This document shows, piece after piece, positions 33,798-43,077 of a stretch of 64,000 nucleotides of DNA. The notes below the pieces were generated by a model. It had not been told where the DNA came from, searched no databases, and saw only the letters and a list, made by a program, of their open reading frames with translations. The number at the start of each line of letters is the position of its first letter. The stretch's first letter is position 1. Made by a program: the position numbers and the translations under genes. This DNA is from Candidatus Binatus sp. (GTDB lineage Bacteria; Desulfobacterota; Binatia; Binatales; Binataceae): the NCBI RefSeq assembly GCF_030646925.1, contig NZ_JAUSKL010000066.1, positions 1-64,000 of the forward strand. The letters are read 5' to 3'.

Positions 33798-34931
33798 CTA
33801 GTCGCCGACGCTGCGGCGGAACAGTGCCTGCTGAATACTTTTGACCTCGGTGCGCATCGTGTCGGCGTCGGCGATCGCGCGGCCGCTGTCGGAAGCCTCT
33901 TTCAGCAGCGTATCGAACCGATTGACGATACTCGCGAGCTTGGCGTTCGCCTCGGTCATCGCGCGCTGCCGCAGTTCCTCGCTTTCCCACACGCCCTCTG
34001 CGTATTCGCGCAGCTCGCGGCTCTCGAATACCAGCTCCTGCAGTTTGTCCTGGTAGCCGCGCACGATTCGCTTGAGCGTATCGACGACTTTGGGCCGCTC
34101 TTCCGGATCCTTCCACAGCACGTGCGCGAGAAACATCAGGTCGTCTTCGATCACTGCTTCGCGGCCGCGCAGCAGCGCGTGCGCGCGCAGAACTGAGAGC
34201 GAGTTTTTCCAGCGCCGATCCGAAACGACGATTTGCTCGCGCGCGAGTTCGCGGCGGATTTGCACGATCGATTGGAGAATCGCGCCGGGAACATCCACGG
34301 CTGCGGCCCTTTCCTGCAATGCGCGCAGTTCGTCGAAGGTGATCGTGGTGCGCGAGCGTTCCGCGCCGCCCGCGAGCATCCGGATGAAACCGTGCTCCTC
34401 GGTGATGTAATCCGCCATGAAGCGCAGCATGAAGCGATCGTAGAGCGCCGTCAGTTCGTCTTCATCGGGCAGTTCATTGGACGCGCCGAACATCGTGATG
34501 AGCGGCACTTTGATTCGCGCGCGGCCGTTGTGAAAAATTCGTTCGTTGATGATCGTCAACAGCGCGTTCAGGATCGAAGAGTTCGCCGTGAAGATTTCGT
34601 CGAGAAACGCGATGTGCGCCTCAGGCAGTTTGAGCGAAGTGACGCGCCGATAGTCGTCTTCCTCGAGTCCCTTCAAACTGACCGCGCCGAAAATTTCTTC
34701 CGGCGTGCTGAATTTCGTGAGCAGCCACTGAAAATAAGCCGCGCCGTCGATGCGATTGCAAAGCTCGTCGGCGAGCATCGATTTGGCGGTGCCGGGCGGT
34801 CCGATGATCAGCAGGTGGTTTGCCGAGAGCATCGCCACGATAGCGCCGTCGATCAGATCGGCGCGCTCGAGGAACATCCGATTCAGTTCCTCGCGGATTT
34901 TCGCGAGTTTGGCGATCGCTGGGTCTGGCAT
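33798..34931 (-). CDS. MoxR family AAA+ ATPase (RavA-like)
   Basis: 377 residues. Walker A is IIGPPGTAKSMLADEL (about 36-51), Walker B is AHIAFLDEIFTANSSILNAL (residues near 105-124), and the sensor region MFGASNELPDEDELTALYDR follows. The C-terminal half is helical. RavA-type chaperones remodel respiratory or membrane complexes, usually with a von Willebrand factor A partner. No such gene is adjacent. Instead recO follows after 3 bp. The upstream 200 bp to the CoA-transferase gene are non-coding. Confidence 0.88.
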   Translation of the reverse strand: MPDPAIAKLAKIREELNRMFLERADLIDGAIVAMLSANHLLIIGPPGTAKSMLADELCNRIDGAAYFQWLLTKFSTPEEIFGAVSLKGLEEDDYRRVTSLKLPEAHIAFLDEIFTANSSILNALLTIINERIFHNGRARIKVPLITMFGASNELPDEDELTALYDRFMLRFMADYITEEHGFIRMLAGGAERSRTTITFDELRALQERAAAVDVPGAILQSIVQIRRELAREQIVVSDRRWKNSLSVLRAHALLRGREAVIEDDLMFLAHVLWKDPEERPKVVDTLKRIVRGYQDKLQELVFESRELREYAEGVWESEELRQRAMTEANAKLASIVNRFDTLLKEASDSGRAIADADTMRTEVKSIQQALFRRSVGD

Positions 34932-35130
34932 CGTCGATGGAAAATCGCCGCGCCGCGGCGTTTGTATGATCTTTACCAGAGGAAGCGCGGAGACTTAAGC
35001 CGGTCGCGAGAAAACTGGAGCATCGCGCGACCGTCGCGCTTGCCCCCGCGCCATTGCGGGCGCTAGATCAATTCAAAGCGTGCGGCCGAACTGATCGAAT
35101 CGTTCCCGCGCGCATCTCAGGAGGGTGGCG

Positions 35131-36330
35131 ATGGAAAAGGCGTTGTCCGGCGTCAAAGTTCTCGACATGACCCAGTTCGAAGCAGGCACCTCGTGCACCG
35201 AGATGCTGGCGTGGCTGGGCGCCGACGTGATCAAGGTCGAATCGCCGAAGCTGGGCGAGCAGGGGCGCTGGATGCTGACGGAAAAGCAGGGCGTCGATTC
35301 GTACTACTTCATCCTGCTCAACGCGAACAAAAGATCGATCACGCTGAACCTCAAGACCGAGAAGGGAAAAGCGATTTTTATCGACCTGATAAAGCAAGTC
35401 GATATTCTCTCAGAAAATTATTCGCTCGGCACGCTCGAGGGCCTCGGCCTCGGCTACGACAAGCTGCGCGAAATAAATCCGCGGCTCATCTATCTGACGA
35501 TCAAGGGCTTCGGCACGCACGGGCCGTACAGCAAATACAAGAGCTTCGACATGATTGCGCAGGCGTCGGGCGGCGCGATGTCGCTCACGGGATTTCCCGG
35601 TTCGCCGCCGCTCAAACCCGGCCCGACGATCGGCGATACCGGCACCGGAATGCATGCGGCAATCGGGGTGCTCGCCGCCTACATCCAGCGCGAGCGCACT
35701 GGCAAGGGGCAGAAGGTCGAGCTTTCGATGCAGGAAGCGGTGCTGAATTTCGTGCGGGTGCCGATGATGGGAACCTACGTCACGAAAAAACCGACGCCGC
35801 GAGTGGGAAATCGTCTCGGGGGTGCGGGTCCGGGCGACCTCTACAAATGCGCGCCAGGCGGCGACAACGATTACTGCTACGTGCTGTGCACCAATTTCGA
35901 GATGTTCGAAAATTTGTGCAAGGCGATGGGCCAGCCAGAAATCGCGCAGGACGAGCGCTTCAAGGAACCGAAGGAACGCGCCAAGCACGTCGAGGAACTG
36001 ACGGCGATCATCACTGGATGGACCGGCAAGCACACCAAGCATGAGGTGATGCGGATGCTCGGCGAGGCCGGTGTGCCGTGCGGCGCGGTGCTGGACAGCG
36101 TCGAGTTGCTGAACGATCCGCACATGAAGGAACGCGGGATGATCGTGACGATCAATCACCCGGTGCGCGGCGAATTCACGATGCCCGGATGTCCGGTGCG
36201 TCTCGAACATTCGCCGGTCGAGGTGAAGTCGGCGCCGCTGCTTGGCCAGCATAACAGCGAAGTTTACGGAGACATGCTGGGCCTCGGCGCGGGGCAGCTC
36301 GACGATCTCAAGCGCGAAGGAATCATCTAG
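35131..36330 (+). CDS. Class III CoA-transferase (CaiB/BaiF family)
   Basis: 399 residues from ATG 35131, which follows AGGAGGG by 5 bp. A GTG two codons earlier is less suited. GVKVLDMTQFEAGTSCTEML starts the fold, LGADVIKVESP holds the CoA site, and NANKRSITLNLKTEKGKAIF follows. The catalytic Asp lies in GPTIGDTGTGMHAAIG. The family moves CoA between carboxylic acids via an anhydride intermediate. The substrate is unknown. The tldD gene follows after 20 bp, an unusual neighbour. Confidence 0.92.
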   Translation: MEKALSGVKVLDMTQFEAGTSCTEMLAWLGADVIKVESPKLGEQGRWMLTEKQGVDSYYFILLNANKRSITLNLKTEKGKAIFIDLIKQVDILSENYSLGTLEGLGLGYDKLREINPRLIYLTIKGFGTHGPYSKYKSFDMIAQASGGAMSLTGFPGSPPLKPGPTIGDTGTGMHAAIGVLAAYIQRERTGKGQKVELSMQEAVLNFVRVPMMGTYVTKKPTPRVGNRLGGAGPGDLYKCAPGGDNDYCYVLCTNFEMFENLCKAMGQPEIAQDERFKEPKERAKHVEELTAIITGWTGKHTKHEVMRMLGEAGVPCGAVLDSVELLNDPHMKERGMIVTINHPVRGEFTMPGCPVRLEHSPVEVKSAPLLGQHNSEVYGDMLGLGAGQLDDLKREGII

Positions 36331-36350
36331 ACCGCGGCGACGATCGCTTG

Positions 36351-37928
36351 ATGGCGCGCGGCGACCTGTTCGAAACAATCGAGTATTTGAAGCGCGATGG
36401 GGAGGGCCTCCTCGCGCGTTTCGCTCGCGCCAATCGCGGCGTCGCGTACGCCGATCTGCGATTCGAGGTCGGCATGAATCGCGCAGGCGCGGCGGTGAAC
36501 GGCGAGCCGCGCGACAGCTCTGAGAGCGAGAGTGCGAGTTATTCGGTATCGGTGCACGTCGCCGGGCAAGGCGGAGCGATCGGACACGGGCAGACCGGCG
36601 CAGAGATCGGCGGGCTGGCGATGAATCGAAGCAAGCTGGTCGCGGAACTGAGGCGCGGACTATCAGAGGCATACGATCGCGCACGATTCAGCGCCCGCGA
36701 GAAAGCGGACCTAGTCAAAAATCTCGGCGATGCCGCGAAGGGCCTTGCGATGCCGCCGCTCGCGCCTCGCGAGCCGGTGCGCGACGAGGTCGAGGCGATC
36801 TTTCAGCGCGATCCGCGCGCGCTCTCGACCGACGAGCTGAAGAAACTTTCGCTCGATGCGTCGCGCGAGGTTGCGGCGCTCGGCGATGCGATCGCGTACC
36901 AGGTCGTCGCGGCGATGACCGAATTGCGCCGCGAAATTTTCATCGACAGCGCGGGCAGCGTCATCTCGCAGGGCTTCGCGTTTTCTCAGGGCGACTGTTA
37001 CGTCGTCGCGCAAGACGGCGACGGCCATCAGGAAAGTTACGACACGATCGGGCAGCAACGCGGTCTCGAATGCCTGAGCGACGGATGGCGCGGCGAGTTG
37101 ATGCCTAATCCGGACCTCGCGACATTTTGCTTTGATCTCGCGAGCGAGGCGCGCGATCTAGCGGCGGCGCCGGTGTTCAAGCCGCCGGACAACGAAGTTG
37201 TGGTCGTGACCGATCCGCATTTCAACGCGCTGGTTGCGCACGAAGTGATAGGCCACCCGTGCGAAGCGGATCGCGCGCTCAAGATGGAAGCCGCGTACGC
37301 GGGCCGAAGCTGGTTTCTTCGATCGATCGCGGAGAACCAGCTTGGCAAGGTCGTGGGCGCTCCGATTTTGTCGGCGTGCTCCGATCCGACGCTCGATGGT
37401 TATGGGCAATATCGCTACGATCATGAGGGCACGCGCGGACGCCGCGTGATGCATATCGATCGCGGCGTGTTCAGCGGGTTCCTCAACTCGCGCGCAACCG
37501 CGGCGGCTCTGAACGCCATGCCGAACGGATCGGCGCGTGCGAGCGAAGGTTATCACGTGCCGCTGATCAGAATGTCGAACACGTTTTTCATACCGGGTGA
37601 GACGGCGCCCGAGCAGATCATCGCGGACGTCGAACACGGTTACTACGTCTGCGGGCATCAGACGCCGTCGATCTCGGAGTCGCGCGAGAATTTCCGGATT
37701 TCGGCGCGCCGCGTGTATGAAATCGAGCACGGACGAATCGGCCGCCTCTATCGATCGGGCAGCGTGATCGCGGATTCAAAGAGTTTCTTCATGAACGTCG
37801 ATGCGGTCGGCAACGACTTGCGTTTGATCGCGATTCCGAATTGCGGCAAGGGCCAGCCGATGCAGGTGAAGCGGATGTCGAACGGCGGGCCGACGCTGCG
37901 CTCGCGGGCGAGGCTCGGTGGCGGCTGA
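36351..37928 (+). CDS. tldD: TldD-family zinc metalloprotease subunit
   Basis: 525 residues. The zinc site is HEVIGHPCEAD (HExxxH), and the family core AHEVIGHPCEADRALKMEAA is well conserved. The Met/Gly-rich ends RMSNTFFIPGE and GHQTPSISESREN match TldD. The N-terminal 90 residues differ from E. coli TldD, so the lineage is distant. TldD with TldE trims unfolded peptides and matures ribosomal peptides such as microcin B17. The ATG at 36351 is used. A TTG three bases earlier is in frame. Its stop overlaps the partner gene's ATG (TGATG). Confidence 0.9.
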   Translation: MARGDLFETIEYLKRDGEGLLARFARANRGVAYADLRFEVGMNRAGAAVNGEPRDSSESESASYSVSVHVAGQGGAIGHGQTGAEIGGLAMNRSKLVAELRRGLSEAYDRARFSAREKADLVKNLGDAAKGLAMPPLAPREPVRDEVEAIFQRDPRALSTDELKKLSLDASREVAALGDAIAYQVVAAMTELRREIFIDSAGSVISQGFAFSQGDCYVVAQDGDGHQESYDTIGQQRGLECLSDGWRGELMPNPDLATFCFDLASEARDLAAAPVFKPPDNEVVVVTDPHFNALVAHEVIGHPCEADRALKMEAAYAGRSWFLRSIAENQLGKVVGAPILSACSDPTLDGYGQYRYDHEGTRGRRVMHIDRGVFSGFLNSRATAAALNAMPNGSARASEGYHVPLIRMSNTFFIPGETAPEQIIADVEHGYYVCGHQTPSISESRENFRISARRVYEIEHGRIGRLYRSGSVIADSKSFFMNVDAVGNDLRLIAIPNCGKGQPMQVKRMSNGGPTLRSRARLGGG

Positions 37929-39451
37929 TGCTCGAATTGGAGGAGCTGAAAAAATTCGTGCACGATGCGGCGCGGGAAATCGCGCGCGAGAAAGACATCG
38001 CAAGCTTCGAAGTTTACGCCGCGACCGCTGAGAATCGCATCGCGCGGATCAATTACACGTCGGACATCCCGTGCCGCGGTCTCGAGGAATTCAAATCGAT
38101 TCACGCCGATGGCTTCCAGGTGCGGATTGCGATGCTCGCGAATCCGCATGAAGTCGGCATCGCGTTCGAAGCGCGTGATTTGAGCCGCGAGGCGCTGCGC
38201 GATGCGCTCGATCGTGCGCGCAGCGCGGCAATCGTCGATCCGCACTTCCCGGGCTTTCCCGATGAGCCGAAGAAAATCGCGCACCGCGCGAGTGACAAGA
38301 GCGATCTGGCGCGCGTCGGCGATCGCGCGATCGCAAATGCGGCGTGGGCGGTGCTCGAAGGCGCGTTGTCCGCGTTTCGAAGATCGAAGGCATCGAGGAA
38401 CGAACATCCGGGACTGATCATCGGCGGAGATGTGTCCGTGATTCGCGACCGAATCGCGGTGTTCAATTCGAATTTCAGCGACATCCGCATCGACCAGAGC
38501 GCGTATTTCAACGCGTCGGCTACATCGATCATCGAATCGCTCGATGCCAAGGGAACTGCGGTCGCGATCGGCGCGAACGCTGCGTCGATGCGCGACGCCG
38601 CTAGCGTGCTCGGCCGCGACGCGGTGAAACGAGCGCTCGCGCTCGCTCATGGCGTGCGCCCGGCGTCGGGGAAATTTCGCGTCGTGCTGGGACCGCAGCC
38701 GATCGCCGAAATTCTCAACTACATGGTGATGGGCTCGCTCACGAGCGGAGCGTTTCACGCGGCGAGTTCGGCGTATCACGCCCGCTTCGGCGAGCAGGTG
38801 ATGGATGCGCGGCTCAGCCTCGCCGACGACCCGGCGCACGCCGCTGGCGCGATGCGCCGTCGAATCACCTGCGAGGGAATTCCCGCGAGCCGCGTCGAAT
38901 TGATCCGCGACGGCAAGCTTGTCGGGTTGCTGTCGAATTTTTACGATACGCATCGATTGCTGACGGATGAGCATCGCAGTGAAAAGCTGGGCGCCGCCGC
39001 CGGCGCGAATCCTGATTTTCCGCCGCTCAGCGGCTACCGATTGGGCGAGGGCGGCGGACGCCGCTTCGATGCGCATCCGGGGTCGGCGGGGACCAATGTC
39101 GTGATGCGGGCGGGGCGCGGCCTCTCCGATCGCGAGTTGATGCGCGCGGTTGGCGACGGCGTCTACATCGGGCGCATCTGGTACACCTATCCGATCAATG
39201 GGCAGCGCGCGGGCGATTTCACCTGCACCGTAACCGGCGATTCGTACGTGATTCGCAACGGCGAAATCGCGGTGCCGCTCGCGCCGAATTGTTTGAGGAT
39301 AAACGCGAACATCGCGCAGGTGTTCGAGAAGCCGATCGCGGTGGGCGCGCGCTCGCGGCCCGCGACGGTTTGGGGATCGCCAGAGGCGTACTACGTTCCC
39401 GCGATCGCCGCGGATGAAATCGATCTCGCCGAAGTTGGCGTCACGGCGTAG
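37928..39451 (+). CDS. pmbA: TldE/PmbA-family protein, partner of TldD
   Basis: 507 residues. The start ATG overlaps the tldD stop. The fold-defining stretches are EFKSIHADGFQVRIAMLANP, GKFRVVLGPQPIAEILNYMV and MGSLTSGAFHAASSAYHARF. NVVMRAGRGLSDRELMRAVG and YTYPINGQRAGDFTCTVTGD complete the C-terminal half. No HExxxH is present, as expected for PmbA/TldE, the non-catalytic partner that forms a heterodimer with TldD. The N-terminus shows a glycine-rich to helical region typical of the modulator domain. Confidence 0.88.
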   Translation: MLELEELKKFVHDAAREIAREKDIASFEVYAATAENRIARINYTSDIPCRGLEEFKSIHADGFQVRIAMLANPHEVGIAFEARDLSREALRDALDRARSAAIVDPHFPGFPDEPKKIAHRASDKSDLARVGDRAIANAAWAVLEGALSAFRRSKASRNEHPGLIIGGDVSVIRDRIAVFNSNFSDIRIDQSAYFNASATSIIESLDAKGTAVAIGANAASMRDAASVLGRDAVKRALALAHGVRPASGKFRVVLGPQPIAEILNYMVMGSLTSGAFHAASSAYHARFGEQVMDARLSLADDPAHAAGAMRRRITCEGIPASRVELIRDGKLVGLLSNFYDTHRLLTDEHRSEKLGAAAGANPDFPPLSGYRLGEGGGRRFDAHPGSAGTNVVMRAGRGLSDRELMRAVGDGVYIGRIWYTYPINGQRAGDFTCTVTGDSYVIRNGEIAVPLAPNCLRINANIAQVFEKPIAVGARSRPATVWGSPEAYYVPAIAADEIDLAEVGVTA

Positions 39452-39457
39452 CGGAAG

Positions 39458-39943
39458 TCACAATTTCTTTTGCCAGAATTCCATCGGGATTTTTTGCGCG
39501 CCGAGGTTCGAGCGATCGAAGCCAAGTTTTCGATAGAGGCCGCGCGCGACGTCGTTGTCCTCGCGCACTTCGAGCGTGATCTTGCAGCATCGGAGTTCGC
39601 GCGCCTTCGCTTCGATCGTTTCCATCAGCAGCTTGCCGACTCCGAGGCCGCGGCAATCTGCGCGCACGCTGATGTCGTGAATGTTGATCAACGGACGCGC
39701 CGCGAACGTCGAAAATCCGAGAAAGCAGACTGTGAAGCCGACGGCTTCCGCGCCTCGATACGCGAGCCAGATCATTTTCGCGGGGTGCTTGCGAAGTTCG
39801 GGAATCAATTCGTCGAGGACGTTAGCGGGGAGCGGTTCGCCGCCTTGCATCGGATCGCGCGCGTAGAGATCCATCAAGCTGAGCAATGCATTCTGGTGCT
39901 CGATCCGATCCAGATCGGCGCTGACGATTTCGATGTTATCCAT
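39458..39943 (-). CDS. GNAT family N-acetyltransferase
   Basis: 161 residues from the ATG at 39943 (MDNIEIVSADLDR). The acetyl-CoA motif A is VRADCRGLGVGKLLMETIEA, followed by CKITLEVREDNDVARGLYRK (motif B). Such proteins acetylate amines or protein N-termini; the substrate is unknown. It lies 7 bp from the end of pmbA in convergent orientation, with no obvious terminator between them. Upstream on the same strand is a lipoprotein gene. Confidence 0.85.
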   Translation of the reverse strand: MDNIEIVSADLDRIEHQNALLSLMDLYARDPMQGGEPLPANVLDELIPELRKHPAKMIWLAYRGAEAVGFTVCFLGFSTFAARPLINIHDISVRADCRGLGVGKLLMETIEAKARELRCCKITLEVREDNDVARGLYRKLGFDRSNLGAQKIPMEFWQKKL

Positions 39944-39972
39944 AAAGTGTTCGATCGAGCTTCGAGCCGCGC

Positions 39973-40428
39973 TTATGAGACCTTCTGATCGTTCTTGTAG
40001 GTCTCTTCCCAATTTTTGAAGCCCTGCGGATCCCATCGCTTCCAGACGCCTTCGCGTTTGCCGTTCCTGTATTGCCCGGTCGCCGCGATTTTGCCGTTCG
40101 TGTACCAGCCGACATGTTCGCCGTCCTGGATGCCGTCCTTGTAGTGATCGATCGACGCCTTTTGGCCATTGTCGTGCCAGCGCGTCCACTCGCCGTTCTG
40201 TTTGCCGTCGTGATACTCGCCTTTCATCATGAGCGAGCCGTCGGGGCCATAAATCGTGAACGGTCCTTCCTTGACGTCTTTGCCATCGACGGTTTTGACG
40301 CACCACGTTTCCGATCCTTCGGGCGGACCTTCGCCCATCAGCCTGCTGCCTGGCGGGCAGGGCGGCGCGACTTTGCACGCGCCAATGAGCAGCGCGATCA
40401 CAACCAAAATAACCAGTCTGGATGCCAT
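39973..40428 (-). CDS. Lipoprotein with MORN-like YwqK repeats
   Basis: 151 residues from MASRLVILVVIALLIGACKV; an earlier ATG 24 bases upstream is less suited. The lipobox LIGAC marks an Lgt substrate. Repeats of the form GEYHDGKQNGEWTRWHDNGQ and GKIAATGQYRNGKREGVWKR match MORN-like (YwqK-type) beta-hairpins. A few YwqK proteins are called antitoxins, but no partner toxin lies here. It is more likely a structural envelope lipoprotein. It is cotranscribed with the GNAT gene 29 bp downstream. Confidence 0.75.
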   Translation of the reverse strand: MASRLVILVVIALLIGACKVAPPCPPGSRLMGEGPPEGSETWCVKTVDGKDVKEGPFTIYGPDGSLMMKGEYHDGKQNGEWTRWHDNGQKASIDHYKDGIQDGEHVGWYTNGKIAATGQYRNGKREGVWKRWDPQGFKNWEETYKNDQKVS

Positions 40429-40593
40429 CGATATTTCATCACTCCGCAGCACGGCGTCGCGAGGCGTTAGCTCGCGTTGATCTCAGAATAGCGCGCGATT
40501 TCAAAACTTGCGATTGCGATTGACGCAACTTCGCGCCTGATGGATTTTTTGCGGCGCGTCGTTCTGTTAAGTTCTAAGTTTGGATACCGAAGC

Positions 40594-41751
40594 ATGAATG
40601 GTCCCGATCAAATCTGGCCGGAGGCGGTCCGTACGCTCGAGAGCGGCAAGCCGTTCGCGCTCGCGACGGTGGTAAATGTGCGCGGCTCGACGCCGCGCGA
40701 AGTCGGCGCCAAGATGATCGTCCGCGACGACGGTCAATTCGGCACGATCGGTGGCGGATGCGGCGAAGCGGAAGTCTTTCGGAAAGCTCGAATACTACTT
40801 GAGGAAGGGAGCGGAGCGCGGCTCGCCGAAGTGGACCTGACCGGCGACTTCGATCAGAAGGAGATCGGCACCTGCGGGGGCATCATGGATGTCTTCGTCG
40901 ATATCTGGTCGCCCGCGCGCGATCTGCCGATTGCGCGGCAGCTTGCCGACGCCGCGGGCCGCAGCGCTCCCGTCGCGCTGCTCACGGTGGTCGATCCGGG
41001 CGCGCGCGCCGAACTGCCGCCGGGTGCGCGCTCGTTTATCGATCCGGCTGCGGTTGAGAACGGCGGCGGCGCGACGATCGAGCTGCCGGAAGCGGCGCGC
41101 GCACAAATTACCGCCTGCACCACCGATGCGATTCCCTCCCTGTTCGAATTCGACAGCACGGGATCGTTGAAACCGATCACGCATCTCGACGCGTCGGGCG
41201 CGCCGCGGTTGTTCGTCGATCCGATCGTCGGTGCGCAGCGGCTGATCATCGTAGGCGCCGGCCATATCGCGATTCCGCTCTGCGCGATGGGCGCGATGCT
41301 CGGCTTTCATGTCACCGTGATCGACGATCGCGCGTCTTTCGCAAATAGGGAGCGCTTCCCGCAAGCCGACGCGATCATCGTGAAGCCCTTCAAGGCGGCA
41401 ATCGAATCGCTCGCGCTCGACGGCCACTGCTACCTGATTTCGGTGACGCGCGGACATGCTTTCGACGAAGAGGCGGTGACCGCGGCGCTGCTGCAGCCGT
41501 GCGGATTCGTCGGCATGATCGGCTCGCGGCGGCGGGTGAAGGCGACGCTCGAGCGCCTCGGCGAGGCGGGTATCCCGCAGGAGCGCCTCGACGAGGTGCA
41601 CGCGCCGCTCGGCATGGCGATCGGCGCGGAGACGCCCGAGGAGATCGCGATTTCGATCATCGCGGAAATTATTCGCGAGCGGCGAACCGGTATCCGCGAC
41701 GATTTCACGCTCGGTGCGCGCTTCGGCCGTCTCAAACGCAACTCGACGTGA
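40594..41751 (+). CDS. xdhC: XdhC/CoxI family protein
   Basis: 385 residues from the ATG at 40594. An earlier ATG at 40540 has no homology upstream. The N-terminal XdhC/CoxI domain has LATVVNVRGSTPREVGAKMI and GTIGGGCGEAEVFRKARILL. The C-terminal XdhC Rossmann domain has IIVGAGHIAIPLCAMGAMLG, VTRGHAFDEEA and GMIGSRRRVKATLERLGEAG. XdhC binds molybdenum cofactor and inserts sulfurated Moco into xanthine or CO dehydrogenases. The partner enzyme is not in the window. The mocA-like gene overlaps its 3' end by 4 bp. Confidence 0.9.
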   Translation: MNGPDQIWPEAVRTLESGKPFALATVVNVRGSTPREVGAKMIVRDDGQFGTIGGGCGEAEVFRKARILLEEGSGARLAEVDLTGDFDQKEIGTCGGIMDVFVDIWSPARDLPIARQLADAAGRSAPVALLTVVDPGARAELPPGARSFIDPAAVENGGGATIELPEAARAQITACTTDAIPSLFEFDSTGSLKPITHLDASGAPRLFVDPIVGAQRLIIVGAGHIAIPLCAMGAMLGFHVTVIDDRASFANRERFPQADAIIVKPFKAAIESLALDGHCYLISVTRGHAFDEEAVTAALLQPCGFVGMIGSRRRVKATLERLGEAGIPQERLDEVHAPLGMAIGAETPEEIAISIIAEIIRERRTGIRDDFTLGARFGRLKRNST

Positions 41752-42353
41752 TTCGCGTCGAGGGAATCATTCTGGCGGCGGGCGAGTCGCGCCGGATGGG
41801 CTATCCCAAGCCGCTGCTGAAGATCGACGGCGTTACGTTTATCGAAAAAATTTCGGCGAGCATGCTCGAGGTCGTGCCGCGCCTCGTGATCGTGCTGGGC
41901 GCTCATGCCGAGCGGATTCGTCCGGCGATTCCGCGCGACGAGCGGATCGCGATTGTCGAAAATCCGAACTATTCGCGCGGCCAGCTTTCGTCGCTCAAGG
42001 TGGGACTCGCAGCGATCGGCGCGCAAGCCGCCGCGGCGATGGTTCAGCTCGGCGATCATCCGCTGGTGCGCGCCGATTCATTCAGGCGGCTTGCCGACGC
42101 CTACGAAAAATCCGGCGTCCCGATTGCGATCGCGCGCCATGCCGGTCGCCGCGGGCATCCGCTGATTTTCGCGCGCGCGCTATTTGCCGAACTGCTCGAC
42201 GCGCCCGAGGACGAGGGCGCCCGCTACGTCGTCAATCGCGATCCCGCACGCGTCATGTACGTTGACCTCGACGATCCGGGGATCAACCTCGACCTCGATA
42301 CTCCCGCCGACCTGAAGCGCGCCGGGCTTGCGCCGCCGCCGCGCTCTAAATGA
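41748..42353 (+). CDS. mocA: MobA-like nucleotidyltransferase (molybdenum cofactor cytidylyltransferase, MocA-type)
   Basis: 201 residues from the GTG at 41748, overlapping xdhC. VEGIILAAGESRRMGYPKPL is the NTP-binding loop, VQLGDHPLVRADSFRRLADA the metal-binding GDxP region, and RRGHPLIFARALF the sugar- or pterin-site motif. MocA adds CMP to molybdopterin for the xanthine dehydrogenase family. Coupling with xdhC fits a Moco-maturation pair. The Mo enzyme itself would be elsewhere. Confidence 0.88.
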   Translation: MIRVEGIILAAGESRRMGYPKPLLKIDGVTFIEKISASMLEVVPRLVIVLGAHAERIRPAIPRDERIAIVENPNYSRGQLSSLKVGLAAIGAQAAAAMVQLGDHPLVRADSFRRLADAYEKSGVPIAIARHAGRRGHPLIFARALFAELLDAPEDEGARYVVNRDPARVMYVDLDDPGINLDLDTPADLKRAGLAPPPRSK

Positions 42354-42399
42354 TAGAATCGGATTGCTGACCGGCCACAGCAACAGGCTGGCGAATGCT

Positions 42400-42427
42400 T
42401 GTAACCTCGGCTGACCTGATGCGTATT
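42400..42427 (+). promoter_or_regulatory. Candidate ECF-type promoter
   Basis: TGTAACC at 42400-42406 and CGTATT at 42422-42427, with 15 bp between, resemble the -35 (xxAAC) and -10 (CGT) of ECF sigma promoters. They are 12 bp before the ATG of the ECF sigma gene at 42439, which suggests autoregulation and a very short leader. The match is by eye only. Confidence 0.35.
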
Positions 42428-42438
42428 AATGTTCAGTT

Positions 42439-43077
42439 ATGTTCGGGCTGGCGCGGCACGCAACTTCCTGGTGGAGCTTGGACGACAAACCCGATCAGGA
42501 TTTAGTCGCCGAGGTCCTTGGCGGAAATACGGAGTCGTTCGGCGAGCTTGCCGCGCGTCATCGGCCACGTATCGAGCGGCTATGCAAGCGATTTTTCTCG
42601 GACGGCGAGATGGCGCGCGATATCGCGCAGGAGAGCTTGATTCGGGCGTACACGGCGCTCGGGACGTATCGCGCCGAGATGCCCTTTCGCGGATGGCTGC
42701 GGGCGATCGTGGTGAACCTGTGCTACGACGAACTGCGGCGCCGGCGGCGGCGTCCCGAGGAATTGGTCGGCGATTTCAGCGCACCGGAAGTGCAGTGGAT
42801 GCAACTGGTAAATCACGCGACGCCGGAGGAGATTGTCGGCGAGAGCGAAGAGCGCCGCGAGGCGCACGATTTGGCGCATCGCCTGCTCGACACGCTGAAG
42901 CCCGAGGATCGGATGGTGATGGTGCTGAAGGAAAGCGAAGAACTGAGTATCAGCGAGATCGCGGCGACGCTCGGCTGGAGCGAAGCCAAAGTCAAAATTC
43001 GAGCGTTCCGGGCGCGCCAGGCGCTGCGCAAGCAGGCCGAGCGGATTTTCGCGGCGGGACGCAGTAGAGAACAATGA
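42439..43077 (+). CDS. ECF sigma factor (sigma-70 family)
   Basis: 212 residues. Region 2 holds DQDLVAEVLGGNTESFGELA and the -10 recognition helix DIAQESLIRAYTALGTYRAE. Region 4 holds LKPEDRMVMVLKESEELSIS and EIAATLGWSEAKVKIRAFRA. A linker of moderate length contains RRRRRPEELVGDF. The family directs transcription to stress or envelope genes. The anti-sigma gene begins inside its last codon (ATGATGAAC), and a Spy-like periplasmic gene ends the operon, so envelope stress is the likely signal. Confidence 0.93.
   Translation: MFGLARHATSWWSLDDKPDQDLVAEVLGGNTESFGELAARHRPRIERLCKRFFSDGEMARDIAQESLIRAYTALGTYRAEMPFRGWLRAIVVNLCYDELRRRRRRPEELVGDFSAPEVQWMQLVNHATPEEIVGESEERREAHDLAHRLLDTLKPEDRMVMVLKESEELSISEIAATLGWSEAKVKIRAFRARQALRKQAERIFAAGRSREQ

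Noticed and set aside
39973-40428. YwqK-type lipoprotein as an antitoxin
   Set aside because: No toxin gene is adjacent and the lipobox points to an envelope protein.
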